Assembly (NCBI RefSeq): GCF_036785885.1
Contig: NC_092320.1
Location: 21,515,557 to 21,579,556, forward strand
Origin: Coffea arabica
Lineage: Eukaryota > Streptophyta > Magnoliopsida > Gentianales > Rubiaceae
Direction of reading: 5' to 3'
DNA length: 64,000 nt
Numbering within the stretch: the stretch's first letter is position 1; the number at the start of each line of letters is the position of its first letter. The notes under the pieces are model-generated. The model did not search any database and was not told the origin of the DNA. It saw only the letters and a list, made by a program, of their open reading frames with translations. The position numbers and the translations under genes were made by a program. This document shows positions 1 to 10,739 of the stretch, piece by piece.

Positions 1-523
1 TGAGATTTCCAACATCACCATATTTTTCCTTTACTTTTTCCACATTAATAATCGCATCAACTTTAACTGCACCACAACCTTCAATTAATTTGTCCACTCC
101 ACAATTGATTTCAACCAATCCCATCACATGATTTTTCTCTTCAAAAAATTCACCAACCTCGATAAATTCAACAATTTCTATATCATCACGATTTTCAATC
201 ACATCTTTAATTTGACTAATGATTTCACATTCTTTCTCAACCACACATGAGATTTCTTTTTGAGTCACAAATTCTTTATTTTCATGTGCACCCACAATTT
301 CTTCTTTATTTGCCTCATCAAAAACTTTTTTTTTTACTTCTTCCTCATCACAAATTTCTTCTTCATCAATCACCCAAAATAAAGCATGCAAATCATAATT
401 TTCAACCATATCAAAAATTTCAAAAATCTCGTTATCATCAACAAATACATTCTCTTCCAAATTAACTTCCCATTCCAAACCAAATTTTGACTTAGAATTA
501 GATTCATATGAAAATTCTATCAT
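1..523 (-). CDS. Partial retroelement internal ORF, open to window edge
   Basis: On the minus strand an open frame runs from an ATG at 523-521 off the left end of the window, about 174 codons without a stop. The product is very acidic, with runs such as IDEEEICDEEEVKKK, and I see no catalytic motif. It lies about 670 bases inside a tRNA-Met type primer binding site at 1192-1203 on the same strand. That is where the first ORF of an LTR retroelement would sit. The style (Glu/Asp-rich, low complexity) recalls the ORF of the small LTR element at 26-28 kb, but I could not align them. Function unknown; it may be a degenerate gag or a non-autonomous element protein. Confidence 0.4.
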   Translation of the reverse strand, partial: MIEFSYESNSKSKFGLEWEVNLEENVFVDDNEIFEIFDMVENYDLHALFWVIDEEEICDEEEVKKKVFDEANKEEIVGAHENKEFVTQKEISCVVEKECEIISQIKDVIENRDDIEIVEFIEVGEFFEEKNHVMGLVEINCGVDKLIEGCGAVKVDAIINVEKVKEKYGDVGNL

Positions 524-1191
524 CAAAATATAAAAGAGATCTGACCAAAACCATTGAGGTGATTGAGTAGAGATTATAAGCCTTTTATAATACTAACCAT
601 TGATTTTTGCATTATTTTGAAAAAATAATCTGGCCCTCCTTTTCTGAATTTCTTTTGATTGACCACTATTTAAATTGATCTCAAGAAATTCACTCAAACC
701 ACACTTCCTAAGATATTTGTGCATTATTCTTGACCATTCAAATCCTTCTTTATCACCACTAAGTGTGCATAAACTTTGAATTTTTCACCATTCATAAATT
801 CTCTATCCATAACAATTCAAAATAATTTGCATACCTTGACAAATATTTTTTTCTTCCTTGAATTTCCTGACCTCCCTGGCTTCAAATTTGATCAAACTTC
901 ACTGTGATAATCAACAATTTGGCAGGACCTTTTTTTTTCCTTTCGATCACTGCATAACATCAATAATCACAATAGAATCCCTATTTTTAGACCTCTATCC
1001 AATTAGGGTCTTTCCCTAATTCCAATAAACAAACGAGTATTTCAAGACCAACTCTCGTGGTCCAATTTTTCAATATATGAGTATTCTACCACAACCTCTA
1101 TACCTTTTTATGGTATAGGTTTCTCTATCAAAAAATTTTGCACTCTCTTCAAACACCATAGATATCACAGGATCAAACCCTTGAACATAGA

Positions 1192-1203
1192 GCTCTGATA
1201 CCA
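1192..1203 (-). other. Primer binding site (initiator tRNA-Met type)
   Basis: The reverse complement reads TGGTATCAGAGC, the standard complement of the initiator tRNA-Met 3' end used by many plant LTR retrotransposons. Two bases upstream on the minus strand the sequence ends in CA (plus-strand TG at 1206), as a 5' LTR should. This places an LTR at higher coordinates and the element body toward position 1 and beyond. Confidence 0.65.
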
Positions 1204-1205
1204 CT

Positions 1206-2967
1206 TGTGAAATTTCTTGTTGAGTCATAAATTATTGTTTAATTTCCTTCAGCAACATTTTCCAAATAACGGTCCAACAAGCTTCTAATCTCAGCTAGCG
1301 GTTCAGCAAATGATATCTAGCCCCTGGCATTGTACACAGAAGACAGAGGAAAGTCATTATCTTCCATCATCAAATACTAATGCACAATTATTCAAATCAG
1401 ATCTCGAAACACCAAAACCCTTTTTTTTAGGCGAATACCAAAAACCTTATCTATGCTCAATCAGGAATTTGAAGGAAATGGTGATCTGATTACCATTAGA
1501 GTAATTGGAACCACCAAATTTTTTGTGTCCAAAGAAGCCGTGCCATCCCCCATTGTCCGTTACAGCTGCTGTTCTTGCCTTCCATTATCCATGGTCTCTT
1601 GAACGCCTTAGAGTTTCTCCTGAAAAGATGAAAGATTTTCCCTGGCGGTTGACTGATGAAAGCCTTGGCCATTGGCCGATGTTAGCCCAATTGGCTAACC
1701 TGTATTATGCCATTGATGCTTAATAAAACATCCCTTTTGTCCAAAAACTGAGATACAAAGACCTCCAATGCTGACATTGTTTAAATTCATCTTCTGGCTT
1801 TCTGCAAATTTAAAGAGCAATCTAGTTACACTGCCTTTTCTAATGGCTCATTCCCCGACCTACTGCCCTGCACAATACACTGACGTTAGCCACCTCAATC
1901 TTCGGGCATTTTTCTCGCTGTCTTTGATTTAAGGCAAGAATGATGGTTGAAAAGTAAGCGCCTTTGGAGTTTGCTAAAATCAAATTTATGAAAAATTGTT
2001 GCATACATAAGGGTTAATCACAAAAGTTATCCCTAACGTATAGTTAGATTTGCAGTTTACCTCTTAATTTTAATTTTTTTTAGCTTAGTCCCCTAAGAGA
2101 CAAAACCATCCTTCTATTATGCTAAGTATTTTCTTTCTTTCTTTTCTAAATTAGTCTTAAATTGTGATTTAATTTTTCATTCGAATTTATGGCTGTAAAA
2201 TATCAAACGAGAGAAGTAGATTTATTGGAAAATATAATAATATTTGACTACTTTTAAAAAATGGTAATGAAAATAATTAATAAGCAAAAGTCCATTAGAG
2301 AACAAAGAACAAAAAGATGTCCAAATAATCAGTGTGAAAACGTGATTATAGAAAATGAGTCATTTATTCAAATTTTCTAATTTTAAGGATACAGAAAAAA
2401 AAATTTCCTTCAATTTAATTTTGACGCTTGATTGAAGATCTGTATATCAACAAAGCAATTGACTAAAATCATTTCTATCACATGATCGTCAATCTGTAGA
2501 GGAAGAGAAGTTTCTTCAGCTTCTTTTCTGCCTTTGTTTTTCCCCCCTTTCAAGTTGGTTTATATGTCTTAATTCTTTCTCAACTCATCTTATTGTAACG
2601 CTAATGTGTAAAAACATCTTGCCACCATTTTGATCCCAGTGCTAGAATATCTGCAGTTCTTCATACTCATGCTCTGGATTTTTCTCATTTCCAATTTTGG
2701 AGGAACTTTTATCGGAAACTAGCAATGCATGACACTCTTTTTTATTCGGATGATGTGATTATTATGGACGAATGTGGAACGTTAATTAATTTTCTGAAAA
2801 TTAGCAGACGAAAGTACATGACTAACTTTCTCTCCAAAGAATATCTTCCACAAATGTTCGCAAACGACATTAATTAAGATTAGCTCAACACATTGATTCA
2901 CAAGTGATGTCAATCATGACACCAAAAGAGCATAATTCTTACAACTAAGCAAGTTTTTCCCATTTCT
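1206..2967. other. Probable LTR of the edge element, then gene-free spacer
   Basis: The first few hundred bases should be the LTR belonging to the primer binding site at 1192-1203, but its far end and target-site duplication could not be located because the partner LTR is outside the window. A 72-codon plus-strand frame at 1505-1723 has somewhat higher GC and could be a gene remnant, but I recognise no family. The remainder is AT-rich and I see no gene in it. Confidence 0.4.
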
Positions 2968-3571
2968 CTACAATAATTCAAATCTTTTGACTCACAACCA
3001 CTTCCGTTTTCTGGTGATGGGATATATGTATCCTGTTACAACGTTTGACACTACAGCATTAAAAAAAGAATCGAGCACAAAGATTATGATTTAGGGAATA
3101 GTCTTGTGAAAATTAGACTGCAATTAATATTTCAGTATAAACAAAATGCTCATAGAGAAAATGCTAGAAAATTGACATAATATGATGTAAATAAGAGATT
3201 CTGCTACAATAATTCAAATCTTTGGACTCATAACCACTTCCGTATCTAGTGATGGGATAAGTGTATCTTGTTACAACGTTTGATAGGTGGATTAGTTCAT
3301 ATGCTACAAGCATTCCATTAGATGAGGAGCGCTAGCTTCCTCCGTGTCTTTGTACACGATGTATAGGTGGATTGGGCCTTTGCCCATACTTTTGTAATTT
3401 ATATTGTTTATCAATACAACCTCTAACGTTTCCGGAAAAAAAAAGTTACAACGTTTGACACTACAGCATTTAGGGAATAGTCTTGTGAAATTAAACTGCG
3501 GTTAATATTTTGGTATAAACAAAATGCTTGTAGAGAAAACTAACATATTACGCTGTAAATTGGAGATTTTA
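2968..3571 (+). repeat. Local tandem duplication, about 236-bp unit
   Basis: Unit 1 (2968-3203) and unit 2 (3204-3283 plus 3446-3571) begin with the same CTACAATAATTCAAATCTTT stretch. Both then carry the same order of landmarks: a GTTACAACGTTTGA block, a TAGGGAATAGTCTTGTGAAA block and an ACAAAATGCT block. Unit 2 is split by a LINE fragment at 3284-3445. Confidence 0.8.
3284..3445 (+). mobile_element. 5'-truncated LINE 3' end with poly(A)
   Basis: A 162-bp insert ends in a nine-base A run at 3437-3445 and is flanked by a perfect 14-bp direct repeat, GTTACAACGTTTGA, at 3270-3283 and 3446-3459. A poly(A) tail, a long variable-length target-site duplication and severe 5' truncation are the marks of target-primed reverse transcription. 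The insert is the 3' untranslated end only and has no coding sequence. A SINE is possible but I see no A/B box. Confidence 0.75.
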
Positions 3572-4188
3572 TGTTCAAAACCTTTCACTTATTTGAAAAA
3601 AAAACACTGCAAATTTCTAGAGCCCAGGTTACATTTTTCAACTTTACACACTGTCAAAAGGCAATAAAAGTTCATTATATTTTTCTAACAAAGTGGAATG
3701 GCCTTTAAAGCCTAAGATCATATCATTCCCAATCAAAACTTGGGTCCTGCTCGATGCACTCTTTAATGGCCAGGGAATCCATGAGAATTTTACAACCTCT
3801 ATCCATCGGAAAGCAACCTTGTAGCAAGTCAAATAAAACATAGTAGTAACATATAATTGGACTAACTTGACAATGTAACCAAAATCATAGCTTTTTTTTT
3901 TAAAAATGGAGTATCAAAATCATTTGCCTAATTTTCTCAAGTTAAAGTGTTAACAACTACACTAACACAAAGGGCTTCACAGAATAGATATAGAGACACA
4001 CACTCACCCATAATTCATATACCCCAACAAGACTATCTTAGGCATCACAAAAGTTATATATAGATCTTAATTAACAATCATCAAGGGGGATGGCAATAGA
4101 AATACAGGAACATTTTGCTGATCAGCCCCCAACTAGCTATTGTAGTTCATTATTCCCAATGCTGGATTTGGAGCTTTCAAATTCATGA
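3572..4188. other. 3' flank of the DUF247 gene, no gene seen
   Basis: AT-rich sequence downstream of the DUF247 stop codon. It probably holds that gene's 3' untranslated region and polyadenylation signals. The short frames here carry no recognisable protein. Confidence 0.6.
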
Positions 4189-5910
4189 CTAATATGGATA
4201 CATTTTCCGGGGTAGCATGAGTGTAGCTTCAGGATCCAAGTCCCCCAAATAAGGATCGCGCAAGGCTCCTCCTCCAAGAGAACTCCTTCTCCTACAGTCC
4301 CATATGTCACAAATTGATTGAAAAAGAAGAAGCAACACCACAAATATTGGAAAAAGTGGCCTCCAAAATTTCACACAATCTGCAGAAACCTTCATACAGC
4401 ATCTAGAAGCCTTCACAATTCGAACATTGTTGAACTGATTATTGACTTCCTCCACAGTACCAGGAACCTTAGATTCCTCGTCAGGCTTTTCATCAGATTT
4501 CTTAAACCCATTGCACATTTTGACCATCTCTTCAGCAGGAATTTTTCTTTCAATGACTCCGGATGTCTCCAACAAATCCACATCTTTCTTGGATCTTATC
4601 AGCCCGCACATCAAATCCACATAATCCCTCATTTGGGTCGATCCCATCTTCGACGTTGCCTCGTAGGCCACCAAGTTCCTCAGTATGACTTCTGAATTAG
4701 GACGCAGAGTGATAACTGGAAGATACAGTATCCTCTTCTTCCCGTCCAGTGTAATATTTCCTATACCACAGTCTTTAGGAAGCGGCTTGAATTTTATCTT
4801 GAGAAAGATATACAGCCGTGAAGCTGAAGGAATGCCAATTTGATCTCCCAAAGATCCATCTTTCTTGTGATTCACATGCTGAATATTCTTCTGCAAATTG
4901 CGGAGAATGTTGGTGACTTTTTCTACATTTCCTGGAAGTTTAATTCCAGCCATTTTTGCATCCGAAAGTGCAGAGTCGAATTCCTCTATTGCGTGCTCAA
5001 GAAACTCCCCGGCATGAGAGGCTACCGCTTTTGCGATTGCACCTGCTCTGCTTTCCCCGTAATGTTCTTGATTTGTTTGAGAAATTTTACGCACCTCGTC
5101 GCCTATCCCAACTGAATCATGGTTGTTATTTCTGTTGTCCTGAGGGATATTTTCTGGATTGAAATCTCTGATCTTGTTTTTGAGAATCATTTGGTACATA
5201 AAATGCAGCAGATGCTTCTTATTGTCAAAAGCTTCGTTTCTTGAGGTTGAATCTGAAGTCAGCTTTAGGGGGGAGTACTTGTCACAAAAACGGACGAATT
5301 TCCCAAACAACTCTGCATCTGAATCAATATCGAAACTTTCTTGGAGAATCGCACGCATTTCCTGAATCAGAACAACTGGAATTTGGTTCTCGAGCATGAA
5401 TACATCGGCAGCCAATGCTTCAGGCTTCGAGTAAATCCTGTCCTTTTCCACGTCCTCGGACCCAGGGTTGTTCTTGTTCGGCTCCTCAGAGCCCAGGTAA
5501 TCAATCAAGTCCAACAGGAACAAGCCATCCACAATGACTACCCAAGCCAAGGTCTCCTTATCCAGGTCGAGGTATCGATCGTAACACGAACGAATTTTGG
5601 GTTCAAAATCTTCAGGACCTTCCTCAACAAGTTTGATGAAGTCTTCCTTTTCAAGATCTTCCAGATAATCTAAAACAGTTGCCCGTTTGTGGCTTTCCAT
5701 GTGCTGAACTTGTGGCCAGAAATGGTGGTATGGTCCGAGGCCTACTAGCTGAGGAGTATAAGCCTCGGGCTTGGTGTCCCTCAAGTTGTCTGGAGCATGG
5801 AAGACGCAGGGGCGGACGGTATAGTTCTTGATGTAGTTGAGCCTCATGTGGTTTATCCATCGTTTTTGGCTCTCGCTAGAAGTGAAAACGGGAGTGGAAG
5901 TGGAAGGCAT
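4189..5910 (-). CDS. DUF247 (UPF0481) membrane-anchored protein
   Basis: A single uninterrupted frame of 573 codons, typical of this plant-specific, usually intronless family (PF03140; At3g02645-like UPF0481 proteins). Diagnostic stretches are present in the expected order: YTPQLVGLGPYHH followed by a MESHKRATVLDYL segment near residues 50-80, WVVIVDGLFLLDL near 120-140, and DVFMLENQIPVVLIQEM near 170-190. A hydrophobic segment (FPIFVVLLLLF) near residues 515-536 is the usual C-terminal membrane anchor. An extra tail of about 35 residues follows it, longer than I would expect for the family. The start is chosen at the ATG just before the conserved N-terminal region; a TATA-like box lies about 90 bases upstream. 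DUF247 proteins have no known biochemical activity; in grasses, members are male determinants at the S and Z self-incompatibility loci. Nothing here ties this copy to that role. It appears intact. Confidence 0.93.
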   Translation of the reverse strand: MPSTSTPVFTSSESQKRWINHMRLNYIKNYTVRPCVFHAPDNLRDTKPEAYTPQLVGLGPYHHFWPQVQHMESHKRATVLDYLEDLEKEDFIKLVEEGPEDFEPKIRSCYDRYLDLDKETLAWVVIVDGLFLLDLIDYLGSEEPNKNNPGSEDVEKDRIYSKPEALAADVFMLENQIPVVLIQEMRAILQESFDIDSDAELFGKFVRFCDKYSPLKLTSDSTSRNEAFDNKKHLLHFMYQMILKNKIRDFNPENIPQDNRNNNHDSVGIGDEVRKISQTNQEHYGESRAGAIAKAVASHAGEFLEHAIEEFDSALSDAKMAGIKLPGNVEKVTNILRNLQKNIQHVNHKKDGSLGDQIGIPSASRLYIFLKIKFKPLPKDCGIGNITLDGKKRILYLPVITLRPNSEVILRNLVAYEATSKMGSTQMRDYVDLMCGLIRSKKDVDLLETSGVIERKIPAEEMVKMCNGFKKSDEKPDEESKVPGTVEEVNNQFNNVRIVKASRCCMKVSADCVKFWRPLFPIFVVLLLLFQSICDIWDCRRRSSLGGGALRDPYLGDLDPEATLMLPRKMYPY

Positions 5911-6000
5911 TTTTTGGTGTATTCTTGATTTTGGGGTTTAAACTTAAAAAAGGGTTGAGTCATGTAAGTACTAGTTACTAACTAGTTACCACTAGCTGTC

Positions 6001-6010
6001 ATTATTTATA
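6001..6010 (-). promoter_or_regulatory. TATA box of the DUF247 gene
   Basis: On the minus strand this reads TATAAATAAT, about 90 bases upstream of the DUF247 start codon, in a stretch free of other TATA-like sequences. The distance leaves room for a short 5' leader. Confidence 0.55.
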
Positions 6011-6251
6011 GGGTGCTTGTGTAAAATGAGGCCTGGTATCACTTCCTTGGGCAAATGCGTGCATTTTCTTATGTTAAGTGTGTGCAGTTTAGGGTAGAAG
6101 AGTGAATCTATTTCTTATTTTTAGTGCTTCATATTTGTGTGGAAAGATGCTGACGATATTTTTTCTTTTGTTTTTGGGAAAAAGTGAATTTTCTTAGGAT
6201 AAATATATAAAATTTGGATTTATCTTTTTTAATACTGATAGCATACACAAT

Positions 6252-6438
6252 GGATAAAATACCAAAAAAACTCCTTGTAGTTTGTTGAACGTTCAATTTT
6301 AACTCTCTCTGATTGGATGCCTTCTGTCCAATTTTTAAGTTAGCTGAAATCATAAGGAGTTATAATGTAACTTTTTAAATCAGAGGGAGTTAAATTGAAC
6401 ATTCAACAAACTACAGAGAGTTTTTTGGTATTTTATCC
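6252..6438. mobile_element. 187-bp MITE, probably Mutator-like
   Basis: The two ends are near-perfect inverted copies (GGATAAAATACCAAAAAA at the left, its complement at the right) and the pairing continues for about 70 bases per side, so the element is almost all inverted repeat. The flanks CATACACAAT and CATACACATT form a 9-10 bp target duplication with one mismatch. Length and target size fit a MULE-derived MITE. It is too short to encode anything. Confidence 0.75.
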
Positions 6439-6659
6439 CATACACATTAGTAGTTTTAGATGCATGTTACATATGCAAAATTTAATTCAAATGCATACAA
6501 TTTAGAAGTAAGTGGAATGAATTTACAACTTTTTTTGGTGTTCTTTTTTTTTTTGCACCATGTGATGTATAAAATAGAAAATTTCTAACTTATATGGTCA
6601 ATTTTAATTACTTTTTCAGTTATATCAATTATCACGCTTCATACATGTAATTTGGAAAT

Positions 6660-7290
6660 GCATATTATCAATCACTTGTATAAGTTGTTTATATTATCTG
6701 TTTAGGATTATGTTTTCTTTTTCACGAGTGGATCAAAATAATGATATTTGGTTGTGGTTGATAATGATGTACATGAGTATTGAAACCATACACCCTTAAA
6801 TCAAACTCTGATTATAAGTCATTTTCTTCCCCCGTCGTGTGGGGTACTTTGATAGGTATAAACTATCCGTCCCTCTATAAAATTTTTTATTAATCACATT
6901 AAAATGATATAATTTTTATTTATTAAATTATATAATAAAATAAATAGTAAAAATGCAAACAACATCCTCCTTTAAAATATTAATCTTCATTGTCCTTTTA
7001 CCTAATGAGAAATGAATCAGAATTGGAGGCACTAAAGTCAAAATCACTGTCAAGTGATTTTTGCAAGTTTTCTATGTTATCTTTTTAGGGCCATGTGTGT
7101 TGACTTTTTTGGATTTGGTCAAGTTAATTAGATTTGAGTCCCATCGGAATGATCGAAATGATGTACAAAAGTATTGAAACCATACAGTTGTAAACCATCA
7201 AACCATGATTGTATAGACAATTATTTTCTTTTCATGTGGTGGGGTACGTTGCTGGGCACAATAATCAATTCTTTGTCTGATAAAAGAAGA
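6660..7290 (+). repeat. Ancient dispersed duplication, copy 1
   Basis: Two related modules. One (6.66-6.87 kb) has TTGATAATGATG and a GTGTGGGGTACTT motif and matches about 25.19-25.32 kb. The other (7.00-7.28 kb) starts with GAGAAATGAATCA, passes through CAAGTTAATTAG and a GATGTACA motif, and ends at GGTGGGGTAC. Its parts match 28.64-28.68 and 29.13-29.31 kb in the same order. The similarity is patchy, so the duplication is old. The copy at 25-29 kb has since been split by an LTR element and by a MITE. Confidence 0.6.
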
Positions 7291-8206
7291 TAAACAAACA
7301 CTTTTAGAGATTGTAAAATTTTTCATTCGACATAAAACAAATTTAAAAGGGAAATGTTATTTGTACTTTATTTTTTTTTTGTTATTTATGCTCTCATTAT
7401 TTGTTTTATCATGTAATCTAATAAATGAAAACTATATGATTAAAGTGATAATGAAAATACGATTAGTAAAAATAGCTGTGTAAATAACATTTTCTCTTTA
7501 AAATCTAATGAATTCTTTTTCATTCAATCACTCGCTTTTATTTGATTTATTTGTGATTTCTTGTAGAAACAAATATTTCTCCCTCGTGCTTCCATCTTGT
7601 TAATTCATCTTCATAAACTTACTAGGAAAAACTTAGTGTCATAATAAATATGTTTCAATAATCAAAAAATAATATTTTGATGACAAAAAAAAAGAAAAAA
7701 AAAAGAAGCCCACTTGAAAGAAAATGTTACTATAATTCCAAATAAAGTCAATTTTTTCTTTTTAACTAGAAGACTCATTTGCACATCATATCAATATTTG
7801 CAATTATAAAAGGAAAATGATATTATTACTTTTCAAAAAAAAAAAAAAAAAAAACTTCAGGCACTCCTTCCCTTCTTTTACATTAGATGAAGTTTAAGAT
7901 GTGCGTGAGATTTTTTGAAGAGAGCTAATATCATTTCTCTTATAAAATGATTAAAACTACAAATACAAAGACAAAAATATTAGAACAGCAAAAGTTGTGT
8001 AAAATATTTTCACTTGTTCTTTTTTTTTTTTAAATATTATTCTATACCGTGAATTAGCACAAAGTATTATATCTCACGATCTGAGTCTGGCAAAATCAAT
8101 TTTCACACCATCAAACTGCGAAAGAAAAAATTACTTAGATATTAATTTTTTGCACCACAGCAGCTCAATATGTGAAGCAAACCATCTAGAGAAGTCAGGA
8201 CAATAG

Positions 8207-8229
8207 CCCCCCCCCCCCCCCCCCCCCCC
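8207..8229 (+). repeat. Poly-C tract of 23 bases
   Basis: An uninterrupted run of cytosines inside AT-rich spacer. Its length is likely to be unstable and prone to sequencing error. Confidence 0.9.
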
Positions 8230-8954
8230 TCTCATTCACTGTCAATTCAAAGAGGGAGCTATAGTTCAGTATGGTGGTGACCTCACAATCTTTCTGAACC
8301 ATAAGCCATGATATTTTTGCATGTGAACATTTGGATATGTTGCATTATTATCCAACAATTTAAAGTAAAAGATTTATTTAAAATTAAAAAAACAATTGTT
8401 GACTAGACTTAGTGCAATTATTTGAGAGAGTAATAATTGTTCTTGTCTTCTTCCCAACTAGAAATGGACGAAAGCTGGAGACAAGAACATAAGAAGTCAT
8501 CAATGCTCAAACGCGTGCATTAAGATACATACCAAAGGGCATTTTACAACTTATGCACCTACCTTGCTTGATTTTTCTTGGACGGCAGTATATGATGGTT
8601 CACAATAATGTTAAAGGCATCCTAGTAGCATAACATATTGTTGAATCTGCTGCAAACAGCTCTCAAACATGCACATTTTTCACATCACCAATTTGAACTT
8701 TAAATGACTAAAAAAAAGTGTCCTGTTGTAGGTTGCATTCTCACTTCAAGCATTTTTGGTCATTGGAGCCTAACTCTCTATTTTGTGAAGAAAAAAAAAA
8801 AGGGAGAGTGGCTCATTATTAAGAATTTATTATCAATATTTGCACTCTGAATTGCATACACTTTTACAAAAAATTTATATATTTGGTAACAAAGCAACAC
8901 CTAATTCACCTCTTATCCTGAACCTTACGGCATACATTAGAATAACCTGATACA

Positions 8955-8962
8955 TATAAATA
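8955..8962 (+). promoter_or_regulatory. TATA box of the isomerase gene
   Basis: TATAAATA lies 122 bases before the chosen ATG at 9084. There is no closer TATA-like match, so it is the best core promoter candidate. Confidence 0.45.
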
Positions 8963-9083
8963 CTCGCAGTGAAAATTGTGTAAGAAAAGGCTTGCATTAT
9001 CTTCTAAAGAACCAAATTGGCCTATCTTCCTCGTTGCTACCTACCAAAACCACCTTTACCACCAAGTCCGTGACCAGTCTAAC

Positions 9084-10071
9084 ATGAAGATAACCTTAAT
9101 AAGGCAGTGCACCAAGTTCAGGCTAGAACAATTCCGCCACTCCCTCGTACTCACTCTGCTCGAAACCCACAAAAGAGATCAGCATCTTTTGAACCCAACA
9201 GTCATTGACTCGTTCCGAGGTTATCTTGAAGAGGTGAATGTCAAGTCCAAGGCCACCCCGGGCTCCGTCCTCATTACCACCGCTCAGGGTGGCTCATTCT
9301 GCAGAGGATTCGACTTCAGGTATGGTTGCAGAACATAATTTCTGAATAATCATTACATTACAAAAAATATTACGGTAACTACACATCAGAATTATCTGAA
9401 TGATAATGTCCGATTGAAACGAAATAACAGTGTCTAGAATTCAACTTCGGTCATTTTTCTGATTTTTTTTTTTTTTTGCAAGAAAGAAAAGGTGTAGATT
9501 AATGCAATTACTCGTGACAAATAAGTTGTGGTGTATCAACTCGATCAGGTATGTCCGGTCCCATGCTGGAGGCTCAGAGGATAAAGCATACAAAGAAATG
9601 AATGATGGCTTCAAGGATGTGGTAAAAGACTTGATTTCCCTTCCGATGCCCACCATAGCAGCAATTAATGGCTATGCAACGGAGGCAGGGCTGATACTTG
9701 CTCTCAGCCACGACCATCTCACAATGAAGCAAGTCGTTGAGCCGTATCTGCGAGCTGAGCTTTTGTCCAGGAAAAGGAGCTACCCCGGCTACTTCGCTGC
9801 CCTGATCAGGTCAAAAGTAGGCTGCCCTTTGGCTCGTCGTAAATTGCTGTTGAGGGACGTGCAGATTGATGCAGAAGAAGCAGCAAAGATCGGACTTCTG
9901 GATTGGAACCATGAGGTTGCAACCGAGAAGGATGCCTTGGAAGTTGCAAAGACACAGGCAGACGAACTAGCGAAAAAGGAATGGGATGGCGAGCTTTATG
10001 CTGAGATGAGACAACTTTTGTATCCCGAGCTGTGCAAGGAATTGGAATTGACTTCTAGCCATAGTTGTTAA
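9084..10071 (+). CDS. Enoyl-CoA delta-isomerase / hydratase-like, 2 exons
   Basis: Exon 1 is 9084-9319 and exon 2 is 9549-10071; the 229-bp intron has GT...AG ends and phase 2, and the joined frame gives 252 residues. This is a crotonase-fold protein of the plant peroxisomal ECI/IBR10 type, which shifts 3-enoyl-CoA double bonds to the 2-trans position in fatty acid beta-oxidation. Family marks: LNPTVIDSF early, SVLITTAQGGSFCRGFDF (first oxyanion-hole region, end of exon 1), LISLPMPTIAAINGYATEAG (second oxyanion-hole region) followed by LILALSHDH, and a retained Glu in AELLSRKR where the family has its catalytic Glu. Oddities: the N-terminus before LVLTLLE is unlike relatives, the exon 2 segment around VVEPYLRAELL diverges from the usual YMSELDIG region, and the protein ends HSC rather than a clear peroxisomal SKL-type signal. 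It may be a diverged or declining copy. Without transcripts the start codon and intron are predictions. Confidence 0.8.
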
Positions 10072-10739
10072 ACTCCCAATTCTTCTGTTACGGTCTTAAG
10101 ATTGTAATAATGCTACTAGTAATAGCTAGTACCATAATAACACTTGCCGGTTTGGGATCGCATATGCCTTGTGGTATACATTCAGCTTTCTCTTACTATT
10201 GGAGTAACAAGAATGAATATGCAGTTTTTGGGCAGTCGAGAATTACCTTTGATTTAAGTAACTTATTTGAGGTAAGTTGGACCTAGCACCAAAATTTAGA
10301 GGTTACTCTCTCTCTCTCTTAAACATTTTTATAATCCATTTATTTTCTAGTTTTTGGTCAAAAATAGGATAGGACATTGAATATTATTGTTTAGGAAAAT
10401 AAAATACAGAAAGTTTCTCTACAACTAGTTATCTAATTTTTGGCCTTCAAGATTAATTTAACACAGATCTTGAAAGAATGAATTATGTTCAGCTGATAAA
10501 TACCATTTTGTGAGACATACACGGGAGGTTGAAATGATATACATTTTATCCATAGAGTAATTTTTTTGACGGTGAAACTCTTACTGAGTAGGAATCAAGC
10601 TACAAGTACATGTAAATTTGGAAACGTGTGGGGCAGTCTATGCTCTCAGCAATTCTTCTGAGGAATTTGTGTTTGTTTCCGATATAAATACATGGGGAAA
10701 AACCTTGGATTGTTCTACTTGAGTGAAGCTGATTTTAAG
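10072..10739. other. 3' flank of the isomerase gene, no gene seen
   Basis: AT-rich sequence between the isomerase stop codon and the left end of the hAT-like element. It includes a short CT run near 10308-10320. I see no coding sequence. Confidence 0.6.

Larger units (their letters stand above)
6439..8954. other. Gene-free AT-rich spacer with homopolymer runs
   Basis: No coding frame of interest. It contains two non-coding modules (about 6.66-6.87 and 7.00-7.28 kb) that recur at 25.2 and 28.6-29.3 kb, a 20-base A run near 7838-7857 and a 23-base C run at 8207-8229. The last few hundred bases are the upstream region of the isomerase gene. Confidence 0.6.

Noticed and set aside
1505..1723. 72-codon plus-strand frame with gene-like composition
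   Set aside because: No recognised domain, no clear exon boundaries or neighbours; I mention it only as a possible remnant.
5341..5673. Plus-strand frame of 110 codons opposite the DUF247 gene
   Set aside because: It is the shadow of the conserved DUF247 frame and has no family resemblance.
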